From Psychrobacter sp. 5A.1 (lineage in GTDB: Bacteria; Pseudomonadota; Gammaproteobacteria; Pseudomonadales; Moraxellaceae): a stretch of DNA of 63,478 nucleotides. Positions 52,731-62,861 of the stretch are shown one piece after another. Position numbers and translations under genes: made by a program. The stretch covers positions 1 to 63,478 of the forward strand of contig NZ_JASDDJ010000013.1 in NCBI RefSeq assembly GCF_030407455.1. Direction: 5' to 3'. Each line of letters starts with the position of its first letter. Positions within the stretch are counted from its first letter, which is position 1. The notes under the pieces are model-generated. The model had not been told where the DNA came from and made no database searches. It saw only the letters and a list, made by a program, of their open reading frames with translations.

Positions 52731-52880
52731 TATTACATCCTATGTAATGATAAATAGTCGCTCATATATTTATGATTCGTCTTCGATTCATAAATATCAT
52801 TAGCGAGCTTTTAATTCCCTTTAAAGCTTTATTTATATAGTGTCTTTGATCTATAAAACAAAAAATGCATCAGGTTATAT

Positions 52881-53149
52881 TAGGGTCTGTTGAACATTCA
52901 AATGTGGTGCTGGCAGTCACTATTTTTTAGACAATATGCAGTGAAATTTTTGACGCCTAGTTATTCTAGGTTAGACAATTTCGCCATATATTGGCAAAAA
53001 AGAGTACTGCCCTGAAAGGCTGATGCTAAAATCCCCCCAAACGTTGTTACAAACCTAGCTAAGGTCTCGACATTATCGTCGGCTTGCGCCTAGTTTGGTG
53101 CAATTTTAGCAATCAGCAGCTCTAATATTTGAATGTTCAACAGACCCTG
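52881..53149. repeat. ~270 bp TA-flanked inverted-repeat element, second family
   Basis: Begins TAGGGTCTGTTGAACATTC and ends GAATGTTCAACAGACCCTG, giving ~19 bp inverted ends. The interior has GACGCCTAGTTATTCTAGG and a long minus-strand-like structured region but no ORF over 60 codons. The right end is repeated alone at 13557-13591. Confidence 0.75.
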
Positions 53150-53424
53150 ACCTTTATGCATGTTTATAAAAAATACCAATATAAATAGGTTGTTTAAATA
53201 TACTCTTTTAAACAACCTGAATGCAAGACATCTGTAAACTAATTTTAATAGAAAACGTACCGTTTTACGTTATTTGTCTTTTAATCTGTTGATAGCCATT
53301 AACATAAGTAGATTAAGGCATGGTTCCCCATTTTTAGCCATATTCTTAAAGTTTGAATATGGATATTTTGTCATATTACACTTCTATTAAGGCGTACGTA
53401 ATAAAATGAGTATCGTTCTATTTT
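53150..53424. other. AT-rich spacer downstream of the GMC gene, no gene seen
   Basis: About 275 bases between the second-family element and the GMC gene end. No coding frame and no convincing terminator were recognised. Confidence 0.4.
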
Positions 53425-55068
53425 TTATAGAGTAGCGCGCTTTGCATGATTATGATTTTCTTTAATAAGCTCTGCTATTTTTTCGGCAATCATAATGGTC
53501 GGGGCATTGGTATTGGCGCTAATGAGCGTTGGCATGACTGAAGCATCGATAACTCGCAATCCGCGCACACCTCGTACCTTGAGTTCCAAATCAACCACAG
53601 AGTGTTCATCTGAGCCCATGCGGCAAGTACCGACAGGATGATAGATGGTATCGGATTTATTGCGAATATAGCCGAGCATGCCGTCTTTTTCGATGTAAGG
53701 GGCAGGGTAGTCTTCAGTGATGTACTTCGCGATTGCTGACTCTTGCATGATGGCTCTGGTACGTTCGGCACCTGCCACCATGCACTCTACATCTTTTGGA
53801 TGAGATAGGTAGTTTGGGTCAATCAAGACGGCATCAGAGGGGTCGGCTGAGTCCAGTCTAACGGTACCGCGACTCTCAGGACGCAGGTAGCAACTATGGC
53901 AAGAAATGGCAAATCCACGTCTGAGGTCACGACCGTGTTCGATTACACGAGATATGACGAAGTGTAGCTGTGTGTTTGGCCACTCTTTTGGGGCATCACC
54001 GACACTAAAGAACGCACCTGCTTCGGCATAGTTGGTAGACAGCAATCCTGTGCCGTCTTTTCTCCATTGTCGAATGCTTTTGGTCAATGTCGAAATCGTC
54101 GCCATACCAATGCCAATGACATCAGTGGTATTGACCTCGTAATCAAAGACCACGTCTAGGTGATCTTGCAGGTTGCCACCGACATCAGGTGCGTCTACCA
54201 CGACCTCAATGTTATGAGATTGCAGATGAGATGCAGGGCCAATGCCTGATAGCATCAGTACTTTGGGCGAGCCGAAAGCACCACCTGATAAAAGAACTTC
54301 ACAACGTGCCATCACAGTGTGCTCAACGCCGTCTTTTTCATAGACGACGCCTGTTGCTTGATGGTCTTCAATGATGACACGGTTGGCTTGCGCGTGGGTA
54401 ATGACGGTCAGATTTGGGCGGCTTTGGACGGGATGTAGATAGGCCGCAGCGGCAGAGCAACGTTGACCTTGTTTTTCCCCATGGAAATGAGTGACTTGAT
54501 ACAGCCCTGTACCGTCTTGCTTTTCGCTATTAAAGTCTGTGTTATGGTCGAGACCATTGGCAATAGCAGCTTCTACAAAGGCTTTTGAGATATCGCGTGG
54601 ACTGAGCAAATCGCTAACGTGCAGCGGTCCGCTATCGCCATGTAGCTCACTACTGCCATGAACGTTGTTTTCAGCTTTGATAAAGTAGGGTAGGACATCG
54701 TCAAATCCCCAACCATCACAGCCTTCCTCTACCCAGCGCTCATAATCCAGCTTACTACCACGTGTGTAAATCATGGCATTGATAGCGGATGAGCCGCCTA
54801 AGCATTGGCCACGTGGTTGAAAACCGCGTCGATTATTGAGATGAGTTTGAGGCGTAGTGTGAAAGCACCAGTTATTTAACTTTAGTGGTTTACCAGGAAC
54901 CATAAGGATTAGTCCAGCAGGGACACGCACTGCTAAATCTTTGCCATCGCCGCCAAATTCTAATAAGCAGACACTGATTTCTGGATTTTCGGTGAGGCGG
55001 CTGGCAAGTACACAGCCGGCAGAGCCACCGCCCACGATGACGTAATCAAATGTTGTGTCAAATTCCAT
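53425..55068 (-). CDS. GMC-family FAD oxidoreductase (alcohol/choline dehydrogenase type)
   Basis: A 547-residue flavoprotein. FDYVIVGGGSAGCVLASRL near residue 8 binds the FAD ADP part. PRGQCLGGSSAINAMIYTRG and LLSGGAFGSPKVLMLSGIGP are the two GMC signatures. The active-site histidine lies in YHPVGTCRMG, with DASVMPTLISANTNAPTIMIAEK at the end. It resembles both BetA and AlkJ. The neighbouring alcohol and aldehyde dehydrogenases favour an alcohol substrate, and no betB, betI or betT is present. AAGGAAG precedes the ATG. Confidence 0.88.
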   Translation of the reverse strand: MEFDTTFDYVIVGGGSAGCVLASRLTENPEISVCLLEFGGDGKDLAVRVPAGLILMVPGKPLKLNNWCFHTTPQTHLNNRRGFQPRGQCLGGSSAINAMIYTRGSKLDYERWVEEGCDGWGFDDVLPYFIKAENNVHGSSELHGDSGPLHVSDLLSPRDISKAFVEAAIANGLDHNTDFNSEKQDGTGLYQVTHFHGEKQGQRCSAAAAYLHPVQSRPNLTVITHAQANRVIIEDHQATGVVYEKDGVEHTVMARCEVLLSGGAFGSPKVLMLSGIGPASHLQSHNIEVVVDAPDVGGNLQDHLDVVFDYEVNTTDVIGIGMATISTLTKSIRQWRKDGTGLLSTNYAEAGAFFSVGDAPKEWPNTQLHFVISRVIEHGRDLRRGFAISCHSCYLRPESRGTVRLDSADPSDAVLIDPNYLSHPKDVECMVAGAERTRAIMQESAIAKYITEDYPAPYIEKDGMLGYIRNKSDTIYHPVGTCRMGSDEHSVVDLELKVRGVRGLRVIDASVMPTLISANTNAPTIMIAEKIAELIKENHNHAKRATL

Positions 55069-55262
55069 TTTATCTTCCTTATAGCATCCATGCTAATTAA
55101 AACGAGCTTTTCAAAGTAAGCTACGCTTTACAGTATCTATTATTTTGCTGAAATAATAAAATAAAAATGACTCCGCGGTATCTGTCTGCGCAAGTACCGT
55201 AAGATTGTTAGATTCGGTTCATCATTTAAAGTCGATACTACCTGATTTTGCACCAAACGACC

Positions 55263-55589
55263 TTATACCGCACAAATTTCTGAACGTACGATAAAACGCT
55301 TGCCTTCAGGAATTTCTAACGAAAAGCTGGCGCCGCGCCCTTTGACGACATCAATGGTCAAATCCGTATTTTGCCATAATTTGTGCTGCGCTTTGCCCAT
55401 ATAAAATGGACAACCAGCAATCTCACCGATTAATACATCTTGGCCGCCTACCTTAAATTCACCTAGCGGATAACACATGGGGGAGCTACCATCGCAGCAG
55501 CCACCAGATTGATGAAACATCAACTCACCGTGCTTGGATTTGAGTAGTTCGATTAAGTCTATGCAGGACTCTGTCGCTTTGACTTTCAT
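55263..55589 (-). CDS. DUF779 protein
   Basis: A 108-residue protein with HGELMFHQSGGCCDGSSPMC, GEIAGCPFYMGKAQHKLW and DVVKGRGASFSLEIPEGKRF, the conserved DUF779 layout with paired cysteines that could bind a metal. The family is nearly always next to ExaC/AcoD-type acetaldehyde dehydrogenases, as here. Its role is unproven. AAGGAAATCATC precedes the ATG. Confidence 0.88.
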   Translation of the reverse strand: MKVKATESCIDLIELLKSKHGELMFHQSGGCCDGSSPMCYPLGEFKVGGQDVLIGEIAGCPFYMGKAQHKLWQNTDLTIDVVKGRGASFSLEIPEGKRFIVRSEICAV

Positions 55590-55775
55590 GATGATTTCCT
55601 TATCATATAGAATGTAATTTTAGAAAACGTCTTATTAAGTATGAGCGTCTTATTAAGTATAAGTGTCATACTGGATGAGAATATAAAAAGCCGTATCGTT
55701 TTCACTCACATCATTTATAGCATGTGAATGAAGACGATACGACTGATGGTTTGTGATTAAATGTGTGAAATATTA

Positions 55776-55790
55776 AGACACGCCCTAGTA
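55776..55790. repeat. Solo element end
   Basis: AAGACACGCCCTAG is one terminal repeat of the ~175 bp family, without a partner, between the adh and DUF779 genes. Confidence 0.5.
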
Positions 55791-55794
55791 ATAA

Positions 55795-56823
55795 CTACAT
55801 ACTGTAGTCAATCACAATGCGACCTTCGATTTTGCCGTTACGCATACGCTCAAAGATATCGTTAATGTTTTCTAACGGCTCAGCGCTAACAGTCGCTTTT
55901 ACTTTACCTGCTGCGGCCATATCTAATGACTCTTGTAAGTCGAGACGCGTACCGACGATAGAGCCGCGAATGGTAATACCGTTGAGAACCGTATCAAAGA
56001 TAGAAACAGGGAAGTCGCCCGTTGGCAAGCCGTTAAAGACCACCGTACCACCACGTCTGACCATGCTGATCGCTTGATCGAACGCGATAGCAGATACGGC
56101 AGTCACTAACACGCCATGAGCCCCGCCAATTTCTTCTTTCAAGTAAGTACCAGGATCTGTATTTTTAGCATTGACGGTAATGGTCGCACCTAGTTTTTTG
56201 GCAAACTCAAGTTTTTCATCGTCAATGTCGACTGCCGCAACGTTCAATCCCATCGCAATGGCATACTGTACTGCCATATGACCGAGACCACCGATACCAG
56301 AAATAACCACCCAATCGCCGGGCTTGGTGTCGGTCATTTTAAGGCCTTTATAGACGGTAACACCTGCGCATAAAACGGGTGCAATTTCAATGGAGTCAAC
56401 ACCTTCAGGGATGATACCGACGTAGTTGGCATTGGCCAGTACGTACTCTGAAAAACTGCCATTGACGGAGTAGCCAGCGTTTTGTTGACGCTCACATAAG
56501 GTCTCCCAACCGCCTAAACAATGGGTGCAGTGACCACAAGCAGAGTAGAGCCAAGGTACACCGACGCGGTCACCTTCTTTCACATGGGTAACACCTGCGC
56601 CAACCGCAGTGATTAGGCCGACACCTTCGTGTCCTGGAATAAATGGCGGGCTAGGTTTTACGGGCCAATCGCCTTCAATAGCATGTAAATCGGTATGACA
56701 AACACCTGAGGCCTGCATTTTAACCACAATTTCACCAGCGCCTGGTGTTGGAATGTCAACCTCTTCGATTTGTAAGGGTTGGTTGAATTCATGCAATACG
56801 GCAGCTTTCATCTTATTAGTCAT
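55795..56823 (-). CDS. adhP: Zinc-dependent alcohol dehydrogenase, AdhP type
   Basis: A 342-residue medium-chain dehydrogenase from ATG 56823, preceded by AAGGAATAATT. The longer frame to 56889 crosses a hairpin and is unlikely to be coding. Catalytic zinc ligands are Cys42 in [15 protein letters not shown], the His in PGHEGVGLI, and a later Cys. The structural zinc loop is [28 protein letters not shown] binds NAD, and [11 protein letters not shown] gives the acidic residue that favours NAD over NADP. The likely reaction is ethanol or primary alcohol to aldehyde. Confidence 0.93.
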   Translation of the reverse strand: MTNKMKAAVLHEFNQPLQIEEVDIPTPGAGEIVVKMQASGVCHTDLHAIEGDWPVKPSPPFIPGHEGVGLITAVGAGVTHVKEGDRVGVPWLYSACGHCTHCLGGWETLCERQQNAGYSVNGSFSEYVLANANYVGIIPEGVDSIEIAPVLCAGVTVYKGLKMTDTKPGDWVVISGIGGLGHMAVQYAIAMGLNVAAVDIDDEKLEFAKKLGATITVNAKNTDPGTYLKEEIGGAHGVLVTAVSAIAFDQAISMVRRGGTVVFNGLPTGDFPVSIFDTVLNGITIRGSIVGTRLDLQESLDMAAAGKVKATVSAEPLENINDIFERMRNGKIEGRIVIDYSM

Positions 56824-56875
56824 ATAATTATTCCTTGTCAGAGTTCTTACATGAAGAGGCTTATAGAACATCACT

Positions 56876-56909
56876 AAAGCACTTTGCAACCTTTATTACA
56901 AAGTGCTTT
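56876..56909 (-). promoter_or_regulatory. Perfect 11 bp hairpin between the aldehyde and alcohol dehydrogenase genes
   Basis: AAAGCACTTTG and CAAAGTGCTTT pair around a 12-base loop. It lies in the 135-base gap between the two genes on their strand and has no T run, so it is a possible processing or stability hairpin. Confidence 0.55.
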
Positions 56910-56914
56910 GAACT

Positions 56915-56942
56915 TAGGGCGTGTCTTCAATTCACGGCCTAG
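56915..56942. repeat. Collapsed inverted-repeat element
   Basis: TAGGGCGTGTCTTCAATTCACGGCCTAG keeps a left end and a degenerate right end of the ~175 bp family with no interior. Confidence 0.55.
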
Positions 56943-56958
56943 TACATTAAAAATGGAC

Positions 56959-58485
56959 TTAAAAGAAACCCATTTTTTTGGGGCTATAAGACACCAGCAT
57001 GTTTTTGGTTTGCTGATAATGATCGAGCATCATCAGATGGTTTTCGCGCCCGATGCCTGATTGCTTATAGCCACCAAATGCAGCATGTGATGGATAGAGA
57101 TGGTAGCAGTTGGTCCAGACGCGACCTGCTTGAATACCACGGCCGAAACGATAAGCCTTATGTACGCTACGCGTCCAAACACCAGCGCCTAGACCATATA
57201 GCGTGTCATTGGCAATTTGCATGGCTTCTTCATCGTCTTTAAAAGTAGTAACGGCAAGCACAGGTCCAAAGATTTCTTCTTGGAACACGCGCATATCGTT
57301 GGTGCCTTCAAAGATGGTTGGCTTGACGTAGTAGCCGTCTGCTAGGTCGCCATCGTGTTTGGCTTGATCGCCACCGACTAGGACTTTTGCGCCTTCTTTT
57401 TTACCGATATCAAGATAAGATAAAATCTTCTCTAACTGATCTGAGCTGGCTTGTGCACCAATCATGGTCTCGGTATCTAGTGGGTTGCCCATTTTGATGG
57501 CTTCGACACGAGCGATACAGCGTTTGATAAATTCGTCATAGATGCTCTCATGTACGAGCGCACGTGATGGACATGTACAGACCTCACCTTGGTTAAGCGC
57601 AAACATGACTAGGCCTTCGACCGCTTTGTCCAAGAAGTCATCGTCTTCATCCATGACATCGGCAAAGAAAATATTTGGGCTTTTGCCACCAAGCTCTAGT
57701 GTGACGGGAATGATGTTTTCACTGGCGTATTGCATGATGAGGCGACCAGTGGTGGTTTCACCAGTGAAGGCGACTTTATTGATACGTGGGTTAGAGGCAA
57801 GTGGTTTACCAGCTTCGACACCAAAGCCATTAACGATGTTTAGGACGCCTTTTGGCAAGATATCAGCGATACCGATTGTTTCTAACATATAGAGTATCGA
57901 GGCAGGCGTTTGCTCAGCAGGCTTCATGACGATACAGTTACCAGCGGCTAGAGCAGGGGCGATTTTCCATACTGCCATTAGAATAGGGAAGTTCCATGGG
58001 ATAATCTGCCCGACCACGCCCAGCGGCTCATGGAAATGGTAAGCAACGGTGTCTTCATCAATTTGGCTAATACCGCCTTCTTGCGCGCGAATGGCACTGG
58101 CAAAATAACGGAATTGATCGATGGCTAATGGAATATCTGCCATTAAAGTTTCGCGCACAGGCTTGCCGTTTTCGTAGCATTCAGCAATGGCGATCGCTTC
58201 TAGGTTAGCTTCCATGCTGTCTGCGATTTTTAATAATAAATTGGCACGTTCAGCGACACTGGTTTTGCCCCAAGCGTCTTTGGCAGCATGAGCAGCATCT
58301 AGAGCTTTTTCGATATCAGCTTCTTTTGAACGGGCCACTTGGCAGATGACTTTGCCATCTATGGGACTGGTGTTGTCAAAGTACTCACCATCAACGGGTG
58401 CGAGCCACTCACCATTGATAAAGTTATCGTATTTTTCGCGGAATTGGACAGGACTGTTTTCAGTATTGGGATAAGCGTATAACAT
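56959..58485 (-). CDS. NAD-dependent acetaldehyde dehydrogenase, ExaC/AcoD type
   Basis: A 508-residue aldehyde dehydrogenase. [20 protein letters not shown] begins the core. [21 protein letters not shown], the FTGETTTGR loop, the glutamate in [12 protein letters not shown], and the catalytic cysteine in [18 protein letters not shown] follow, with [13 protein letters not shown] and [23 protein letters not shown] near the end. [11 protein letters not shown] is diagnostic of the AldB/ExaC group that oxidises acetaldehyde to acetate. AAGGAG lies eight bases before the ATG. It is the first gene of the cluster. Confidence 0.93.
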   Translation of the reverse strand: MLYAYPNTENSPVQFREKYDNFINGEWLAPVDGEYFDNTSPIDGKVICQVARSKEADIEKALDAAHAAKDAWGKTSVAERANLLLKIADSMEANLEAIAIAECYENGKPVRETLMADIPLAIDQFRYFASAIRAQEGGISQIDEDTVAYHFHEPLGVVGQIIPWNFPILMAVWKIAPALAAGNCIVMKPAEQTPASILYMLETIGIADILPKGVLNIVNGFGVEAGKPLASNPRINKVAFTGETTTGRLIMQYASENIIPVTLELGGKSPNIFFADVMDEDDDFLDKAVEGLVMFALNQGEVCTCPSRALVHESIYDEFIKRCIARVEAIKMGNPLDTETMIGAQASSDQLEKILSYLDIGKKEGAKVLVGGDQAKHDGDLADGYYVKPTIFEGTNDMRVFQEEIFGPVLAVTTFKDDEEAMQIANDTLYGLGAGVWTRSVHKAYRFGRGIQAGRVWTNCYHLYPSHAAFGGYKQSGIGRENHLMMLDHYQQTKNMLVSYSPKKMGFF

Positions 58486-58815
58486 TAACCACTCCTTGTT
58501 GTGTATTATGGTTATTTAAAATATGGTTACTTGCAGTAGGGCCATTTGAAAATAAATACTTGGTCTTCCTGACTAAGTTGTCACCCTATCGTACTGAGCT
58601 TTTGTGCAGAACGATAATGACTTTTTATAATGATATATTTTGTATCATATAACTTTAAGTTATGTGATGTGAGGCGGTTAAAATGGTTCGCAAAGCGAAT
58701 GCAGCTGTTATAATTGTCACTATCTACTTTGGCTTGTTATGGTTATAGCGTTAATCATGGCAGCTTTCTTTTTGTGCTATTTCTTCTTTTTCATAATATT
58801 GGTTGGTTTAGATCT
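58486..58815. other. Divergent control region, aldehyde dehydrogenase and helicase
   Basis: About 330 bases with no gene. It includes the 25 bp dyad at 58644-58668. An open frame reaches into it from the helicase, but it has no good start. Confidence 0.5.
58644..58668. promoter_or_regulatory. 25 bp dyad upstream of the aldehyde dehydrogenase gene
   Basis: ATCATATAACTT, centre T, AAGTTATGTGAT: 11 of 12 positions pair. It lies 160 bases upstream of the aldehyde dehydrogenase start. It has the form of an operator for a dimeric regulator, but no candidate regulator is nearby. Confidence 0.5.
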
Positions 58816-60732
58816 ATGCGTCAATCTTCTGCTCTTGATATCCTAAAAACAGGTCAAAACGTCTTTTTGACTGGCTCAGCAGGTTCAGGTAAGACTTATA
58901 CTCTCAATCAATACATCGATTATCTACGCGCACGCCGTGTACCTGTTGCGGTAACGGCCAGTACAGGTATTGCTGCCACGCATATGAATGGCACGACGAT
59001 TCATAGCTGGTCAGGTATTGGTATCAAAGATGAGCTAAGCGACCGCGACTTGACCACGTTGTCACGCAAACAGTTTTTAGCAGATAGATTAAAAGATACT
59101 GCGGTATTGGTCATCGATGAAATCTCAATGCTACATGCCAAGCAAATTAATTTGGTGAGTCAAGTGCTCAAGCATGTGCGTAAAAACGACAAAGCCTTTG
59201 GTGGTATCCAAGTAGTGGTCGCAGGGGACTTTTTTCAGCTACCGCCAATTGGTAGTAAGGGCGAGAGCAATCGTGAAAAATTCGCGTTTATGTCTGAGGC
59301 GTGGCTCGATGCCAAGTTTCACATTTGCTACTTGTCTGAGCAGCATCGTCAAGTCAGTGAGGCGGCCAACGGCAGTCTTGATTTGGACGATATTTTGAAC
59401 CAAATTCGTCGTCAAGAAGTCACTTTTGATGCGATTGCTGCGCTAGAAGCCACCTTTGACCAAAATGTCGATATCAAGCGTACCCGTCTGTATACACACA
59501 ATCTCAACGTCAATAAAATCAATGATAAAGAATTGGCGGCACTGTCTGGTGAGATGATGCGCTTTGAAGCCACGTCTACGGGCGATAGTAAACTGGTTGA
59601 AACACTCAAGAAGACAGTACGCACTCAAGATGATTTAGTGCTCAAAGTTGGCTCAAAAGTGATGTTTATTAAAAACAACACCGAACTTGGTGTTTCCAAC
59701 GGTACGATGGGTGAGCTGATAGGTTTTGCTGCTGTGAAAATCGACGATAGCAAAGACAGTAGTGAGGCTTTGATTGAAGATGATATCGACAGTACTGCCG
59801 ACAGTGATGAAGCATCTGCCAAAAGCGCAAAGAGTAAAACCAAAAAAGAAAAAGAAAAGCCAACGACACAAAAAATGCCAGTGGTAAGACTCAATTCAGG
59901 GCGTGAAGTTATCGCTGAGCCTGAAGAGTGGATTATCGAAGATGAAACAGGTGAAGTGCTGGCGAGCTATGAGCAAGTGCCGCTTTGTCTGGCATGGGCG
60001 ATTACTATTCATAAGTCACAGGGCATGACACTGGATGCTGCTGAGATAGATTTGTCGCGTACCTTTGAGTTAGGACAAGGTTATGTGGCATTATCAAGGC
60101 TCAAGTCGCTAGCAGGGTTGCAGTTGCTGGGTATGAACGATATGAGCCTGCAGCTGGATCCATTAGCTCGCGGTGCAGACAAGCGATTTTTGGTACTGTC
60201 TGAGGAAGCTGATGCTAATTATGCGATGCTCGATGAAGAGAGCATGCAGCAGGCACATGAAAAATTCGTCCTGAAGTCAGGTGGTACGATGAGTAAATCG
60301 GTGATTGATGCCTATGCCACGCTACAAAAAAAGCGCCGCGAACAACAGCAAGCAACGCTCAATAAAAAACAAAAACAGGGCAATCAAGTTTCTGACAAAT
60401 CAGACAGTACCCTACTTGCGACCAGAGTGTTATTAGAAGAGAGTTTGACCATTGCGGAGATATCACAAGCGCGTCAGTTGTCACAGTCGACTATCATGCG
60501 TCACATCGGCGAATTGAAATCACAAGACCCAAGTTTGGCTTGTGATCATCTGCGTCCAGAAGATGAGGTGATGACCGCCGTTGGTAATGCCTATGTGGTG
60601 ATTAAAGTTGCCAATAATCCAAATGATTTTAATGATGATGGTAGTATTAAGCTGCGTCCGATATTTGACCATCTGAAGCAAAGCATTGACTACAATACCA
60701 TTCGCTTGGCACTTATCTTTATAACACCTTAG
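58816..60732 (+). CDS. Pif1/RecD-like superfamily 1 helicase with C-terminal helix-turn-helix
   Basis: From MRQSSALDILKTGQ (ATG 58816, 638 aa) the protein has Walker A LTGSAGSGKTYTL near residues 18-30. ASTGIAATHMNGTTIHSWSGIG, the DEISML Walker B and VVAGDFFQLPPIG follow, then the late motif LAWAITIHKSQGMTLDAAEIDL and GQGYVALSRLKSLAGLQL, an order typical of Pif1-like 5'-3' helicases. A Ser/Asp/Lys-rich insert lies near 325-360. The end (LTIAEISQARQLSQSTIMRHIGELK) is a helix-turn-helix as seen at the C-terminus of some helicases. The start from 58714 adds a hydrophobic stretch and is rejected. The TAG stop belongs to a repeat element. Confidence 0.88.
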   Translation: MRQSSALDILKTGQNVFLTGSAGSGKTYTLNQYIDYLRARRVPVAVTASTGIAATHMNGTTIHSWSGIGIKDELSDRDLTTLSRKQFLADRLKDTAVLVIDEISMLHAKQINLVSQVLKHVRKNDKAFGGIQVVVAGDFFQLPPIGSKGESNREKFAFMSEAWLDAKFHICYLSEQHRQVSEAANGSLDLDDILNQIRRQEVTFDAIAALEATFDQNVDIKRTRLYTHNLNVNKINDKELAALSGEMMRFEATSTGDSKLVETLKKTVRTQDDLVLKVGSKVMFIKNNTELGVSNGTMGELIGFAAVKIDDSKDSSEALIEDDIDSTADSDEASAKSAKSKTKKEKEKPTTQKMPVVRLNSGREVIAEPEEWIIEDETGEVLASYEQVPLCLAWAITIHKSQGMTLDAAEIDLSRTFELGQGYVALSRLKSLAGLQLLGMNDMSLQLDPLARGADKRFLVLSEEADANYAMLDEESMQQAHEKFVLKSGGTMSKSVIDAYATLQKKRREQQQATLNKKQKQGNQVSDKSDSTLLATRVLLEESLTIAEISQARQLSQSTIMRHIGELKSQDPSLACDHLRPEDEVMTAVGNAYVVIKVANNPNDFNDDGSIKLRPIFDHLKQSIDYNTIRLALIFITP

Positions 60733-60808
60733 CGCTTGTTGAGCATTCGACTATGGCAATCAGCAGTGCCTATTTGTGTGCCTACTTGTGAATGGGCAAC
60801 ATGCCCTA
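60730..60808. repeat. 79 bp element remnant supplying the helicase stop codon
   Basis: Starts TAGCGCTTGTTGAGCATTCG and ends GAATGGGCAACATGCCCTA, the ends of the GTTGAACATTC group. The first three bases are the helicase stop. Confidence 0.68.
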
Positions 60809-60915
60809 ATATTTAACCTATTGTTAAAACCATTAAAGCGCATGGTTTTTGTTCCAGTGTAGTGCTGAAATTGCAGTGCTCAATTTTATATCTCTCTTTA
60901 TAGCGATAACTTGTT

Positions 60916-62079
60916 ATGCCTGATTTTTCTAGCGCCACCTATCAATTAACCTCTGATCCTGTCGTAGCAGCGCTTTATGCCACTGGTGAGCACACACAGC
61001 CATTGAGAGTGGCTATCAATGGTTTTGGGCGTATAGGGCGCAATGTATTGCGCGCATTGCTAGAGCGCTTTGAAGTGTTAGGTCGTGCGATTCATGTAGT
61101 GGCGATTAATGATTTAGCGCCAGCGGATATCTTATTGCATTTATTAAAGTTTGATAGTACACACGGTCGTCTTAGTCGACTCGGCGTTAGTGCCGAGATT
61201 GTAGAGAGTGTTGCCGACGATACCAGCAAGACTCAGCTCTGTCTGACGAAGAGTAACCTAACCTACTGCATTAATATGCTGTCGGAGGCAGATCCAAAAA
61301 ATCTGCCTTGGGAGGCGCTGGGTATCGATGTGGTACTAGAATGTACAGGTCATTTCCGCTCTTATGAGCAATCTCAGCTGCATAGAGTGGCTGGCGCGCA
61401 GCAAGTCATCATTGGTGCAGCGCCCTTTGACGATGTCGATGCTTGTATCGTTATGGGCGTCAACACGGACGAGTTAACACGTGAGCTGCCAATTATCTCG
61501 AGTGTCTCTTGTACCACGCAAGCACTGGTACCGTTGATTGCGACCCTTGATACTGCATTTGGGGTAAAGTCAGCGATGATGACTGAGATTCACGCAGTCA
61601 CGGCTGACCAAACGGTACTCGATCAGGCGCATCGAGATCCTAGACGCGCGCGGGCTTCTGGTTATAATATTATTCCGACCACGTCTAGCAGTATCGCTGC
61701 GACAGAGCGGGTGCTACCAGCGATGATAGGCAAAATAAATGGGCACTCAATACGTGTACCAACTATCGATGTTGCCGCCATTGACGTGACGTTTGTGTTT
61801 GATGCGCCTAACGTGAGTGTTGATGACATTCGTGACGTGCTGAAATCGGCTAGCCAAGGTGGCTTGATTGATATTATGGCTTATACTGAGGAGCCATTGG
61901 TCTCAAGTGATTTCATCCATCAGACAGAGTCGCTTATTATCGATGGGCAGCAGCTCATGCAAGTGGGTGGTCAATATAAGGTTTTCGCTTGGTATGATAA
62001 TGAATGGGGTTATGCCAATAGACTGCTAGATATGTGCCTACATCTGGCATCTAATAAAAAACCGATAGTCAATCCTTGA
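60916..62079 (+). CDS. GAPDH-family dehydrogenase, Epd-like
   Basis: A 387-residue protein with a ~28 residue N-terminal extension before RVAINGFGRIGRNVLRAL, the NAD-binding start. The catalytic cysteine is in SSVSCTTQALVPLI, where Gln replaces the usual Asn after CTT, and His is in EIHAVTADQ. DQTVLDQAHRDPRRARASGYNIIP, RVPTIDVAAIDVTFVF and WYDNEWGYANRLLD look closer to erythrose-4-phosphate dehydrogenase than to glycolytic GapA. It could serve vitamin B6 synthesis, or be a gluconeogenic enzyme; sequence alone does not decide. No pgk or fba follows, unlike in enterobacteria. Confidence 0.82.
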   Translation: MPDFSSATYQLTSDPVVAALYATGEHTQPLRVAINGFGRIGRNVLRALLERFEVLGRAIHVVAINDLAPADILLHLLKFDSTHGRLSRLGVSAEIVESVADDTSKTQLCLTKSNLTYCINMLSEADPKNLPWEALGIDVVLECTGHFRSYEQSQLHRVAGAQQVIIGAAPFDDVDACIVMGVNTDELTRELPIISSVSCTTQALVPLIATLDTAFGVKSAMMTEIHAVTADQTVLDQAHRDPRRARASGYNIIPTTSSSIAATERVLPAMIGKINGHSIRVPTIDVAAIDVTFVFDAPNVSVDDIRDVLKSASQGGLIDIMAYTEEPLVSSDFIHQTESLIIDGQQLMQVGGQYKVFAWYDNEWGYANRLLDMCLHLASNKKPIVNP

Positions 62080-62205
62080 TAAAAAAGTGACAGCGTTAAT
62101 CTCGCTTGAAGTATCACCTATACCTCTGCGCTCAGTTGCCTTGGCTCTCTTTTAAACGGAATCAACGATAGCAGCAAAATAATTTAAATTCGTTAAATTA
62201 ATTGC

Positions 62206-62233
62206 TTGCAATCTCATTTTATATCGCTATAAT
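62206..62233 (+). promoter_or_regulatory. Sigma-70 promoter of tRNA-Ser
   Basis: TTGCAA (62206-62211) and TATAAT (62228-62233) are separated by 16 bases, ending 11 bases before the tRNA. Confidence 0.78.
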
Positions 62234-62244
62234 GATGCACCTAT

Positions 62245-62335
62245 GGAGACGTGGCAGAGTGGTTGAATGCACCGGTCTTGAAAACCGACAAGGGTTTGTA
62301 GCCCTTCGAGAGTTCGAATCTCTCCGTCTCCTCCA
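62245..62335 (+). tRNA. tRNA-Ser (anticodon TGA)
   Basis: GGAGACGTGGCAGAGTGG starts the acceptor and D arms. The anticodon loop CTTGAAA gives TGA. There is a long variable arm (AAGGGTTTGTAGCCCTT), a T arm GAGAGTTCGAATCTCTC, a closing CGTCTCC, and an encoded CCA. The 91-base length fits a class II tRNA. Confidence 0.97.
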
Positions 62336-62374
62336 AATTCGAGATAATAGCAGAAATTGCTAAAAATCTTACTA

Positions 62375-62397
62375 AGCCTGCCTTGTGCAGGCTTTTT
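62375..62397 (+). terminator. Terminator after tRNA-Ser
   Basis: AGCCTGC, loop CTTGT, GCAGGCTTTTT, about 40 bases after the tRNA. Confidence 0.85.
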
Positions 62398-62861
62398 AAT
62401 GCCTGTAATTTGAGGTTAGTAGTACTAAGCTGGTTATTTTTACTAAATCGTCATAACTGATTTTCGATGGTGCATAAAAAAGATTATCCAGCGTTATTAC
62501 GCTAAAAGTCCTGATTCTGTCGCCATGGGCTGGATATCAATTTCATGGAAAAATATACAGTAAAAAACTATTTGCTCTGAAATGTTTTTACCACATATGT
62601 CGCTGATAGGAACCGCTTTCTTTAAGTCTCTCATGCCAACTCATACAGTGCATTTAATGAAGTAGTTGATTTACAACCTGCAAAGAAGAGGGCCCTATTT
62701 ATGGGTTTTTTGATAGTAACATGAACAAATGTCCTTAAAATTTGCTATAAGAACTATCAGAGACAATATATACTTCATTGGTTAACTTGAGTTATATCAT
62801 ATAAGTTAAAGAAATAAACTCATTGAAATAACAAAAAGTGCTTTAGCTATTGGAGGAAGAT
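62398..62861. other. AT-rich stretch between tRNA-Ser and the SIR2 ORF
   Basis: About 460 bases without a supported gene. GC falls toward the SIR2 ORF. No repeat of the tRNA 3' end was found within the window, so an att site cannot be shown. Confidence 0.45.

Noticed and set aside
59625..59894. Several open frames antisense to the helicase gene
   Set aside because: They mirror the Asp/Lys/Ser-rich insert, whose codons lack stops on the other strand.
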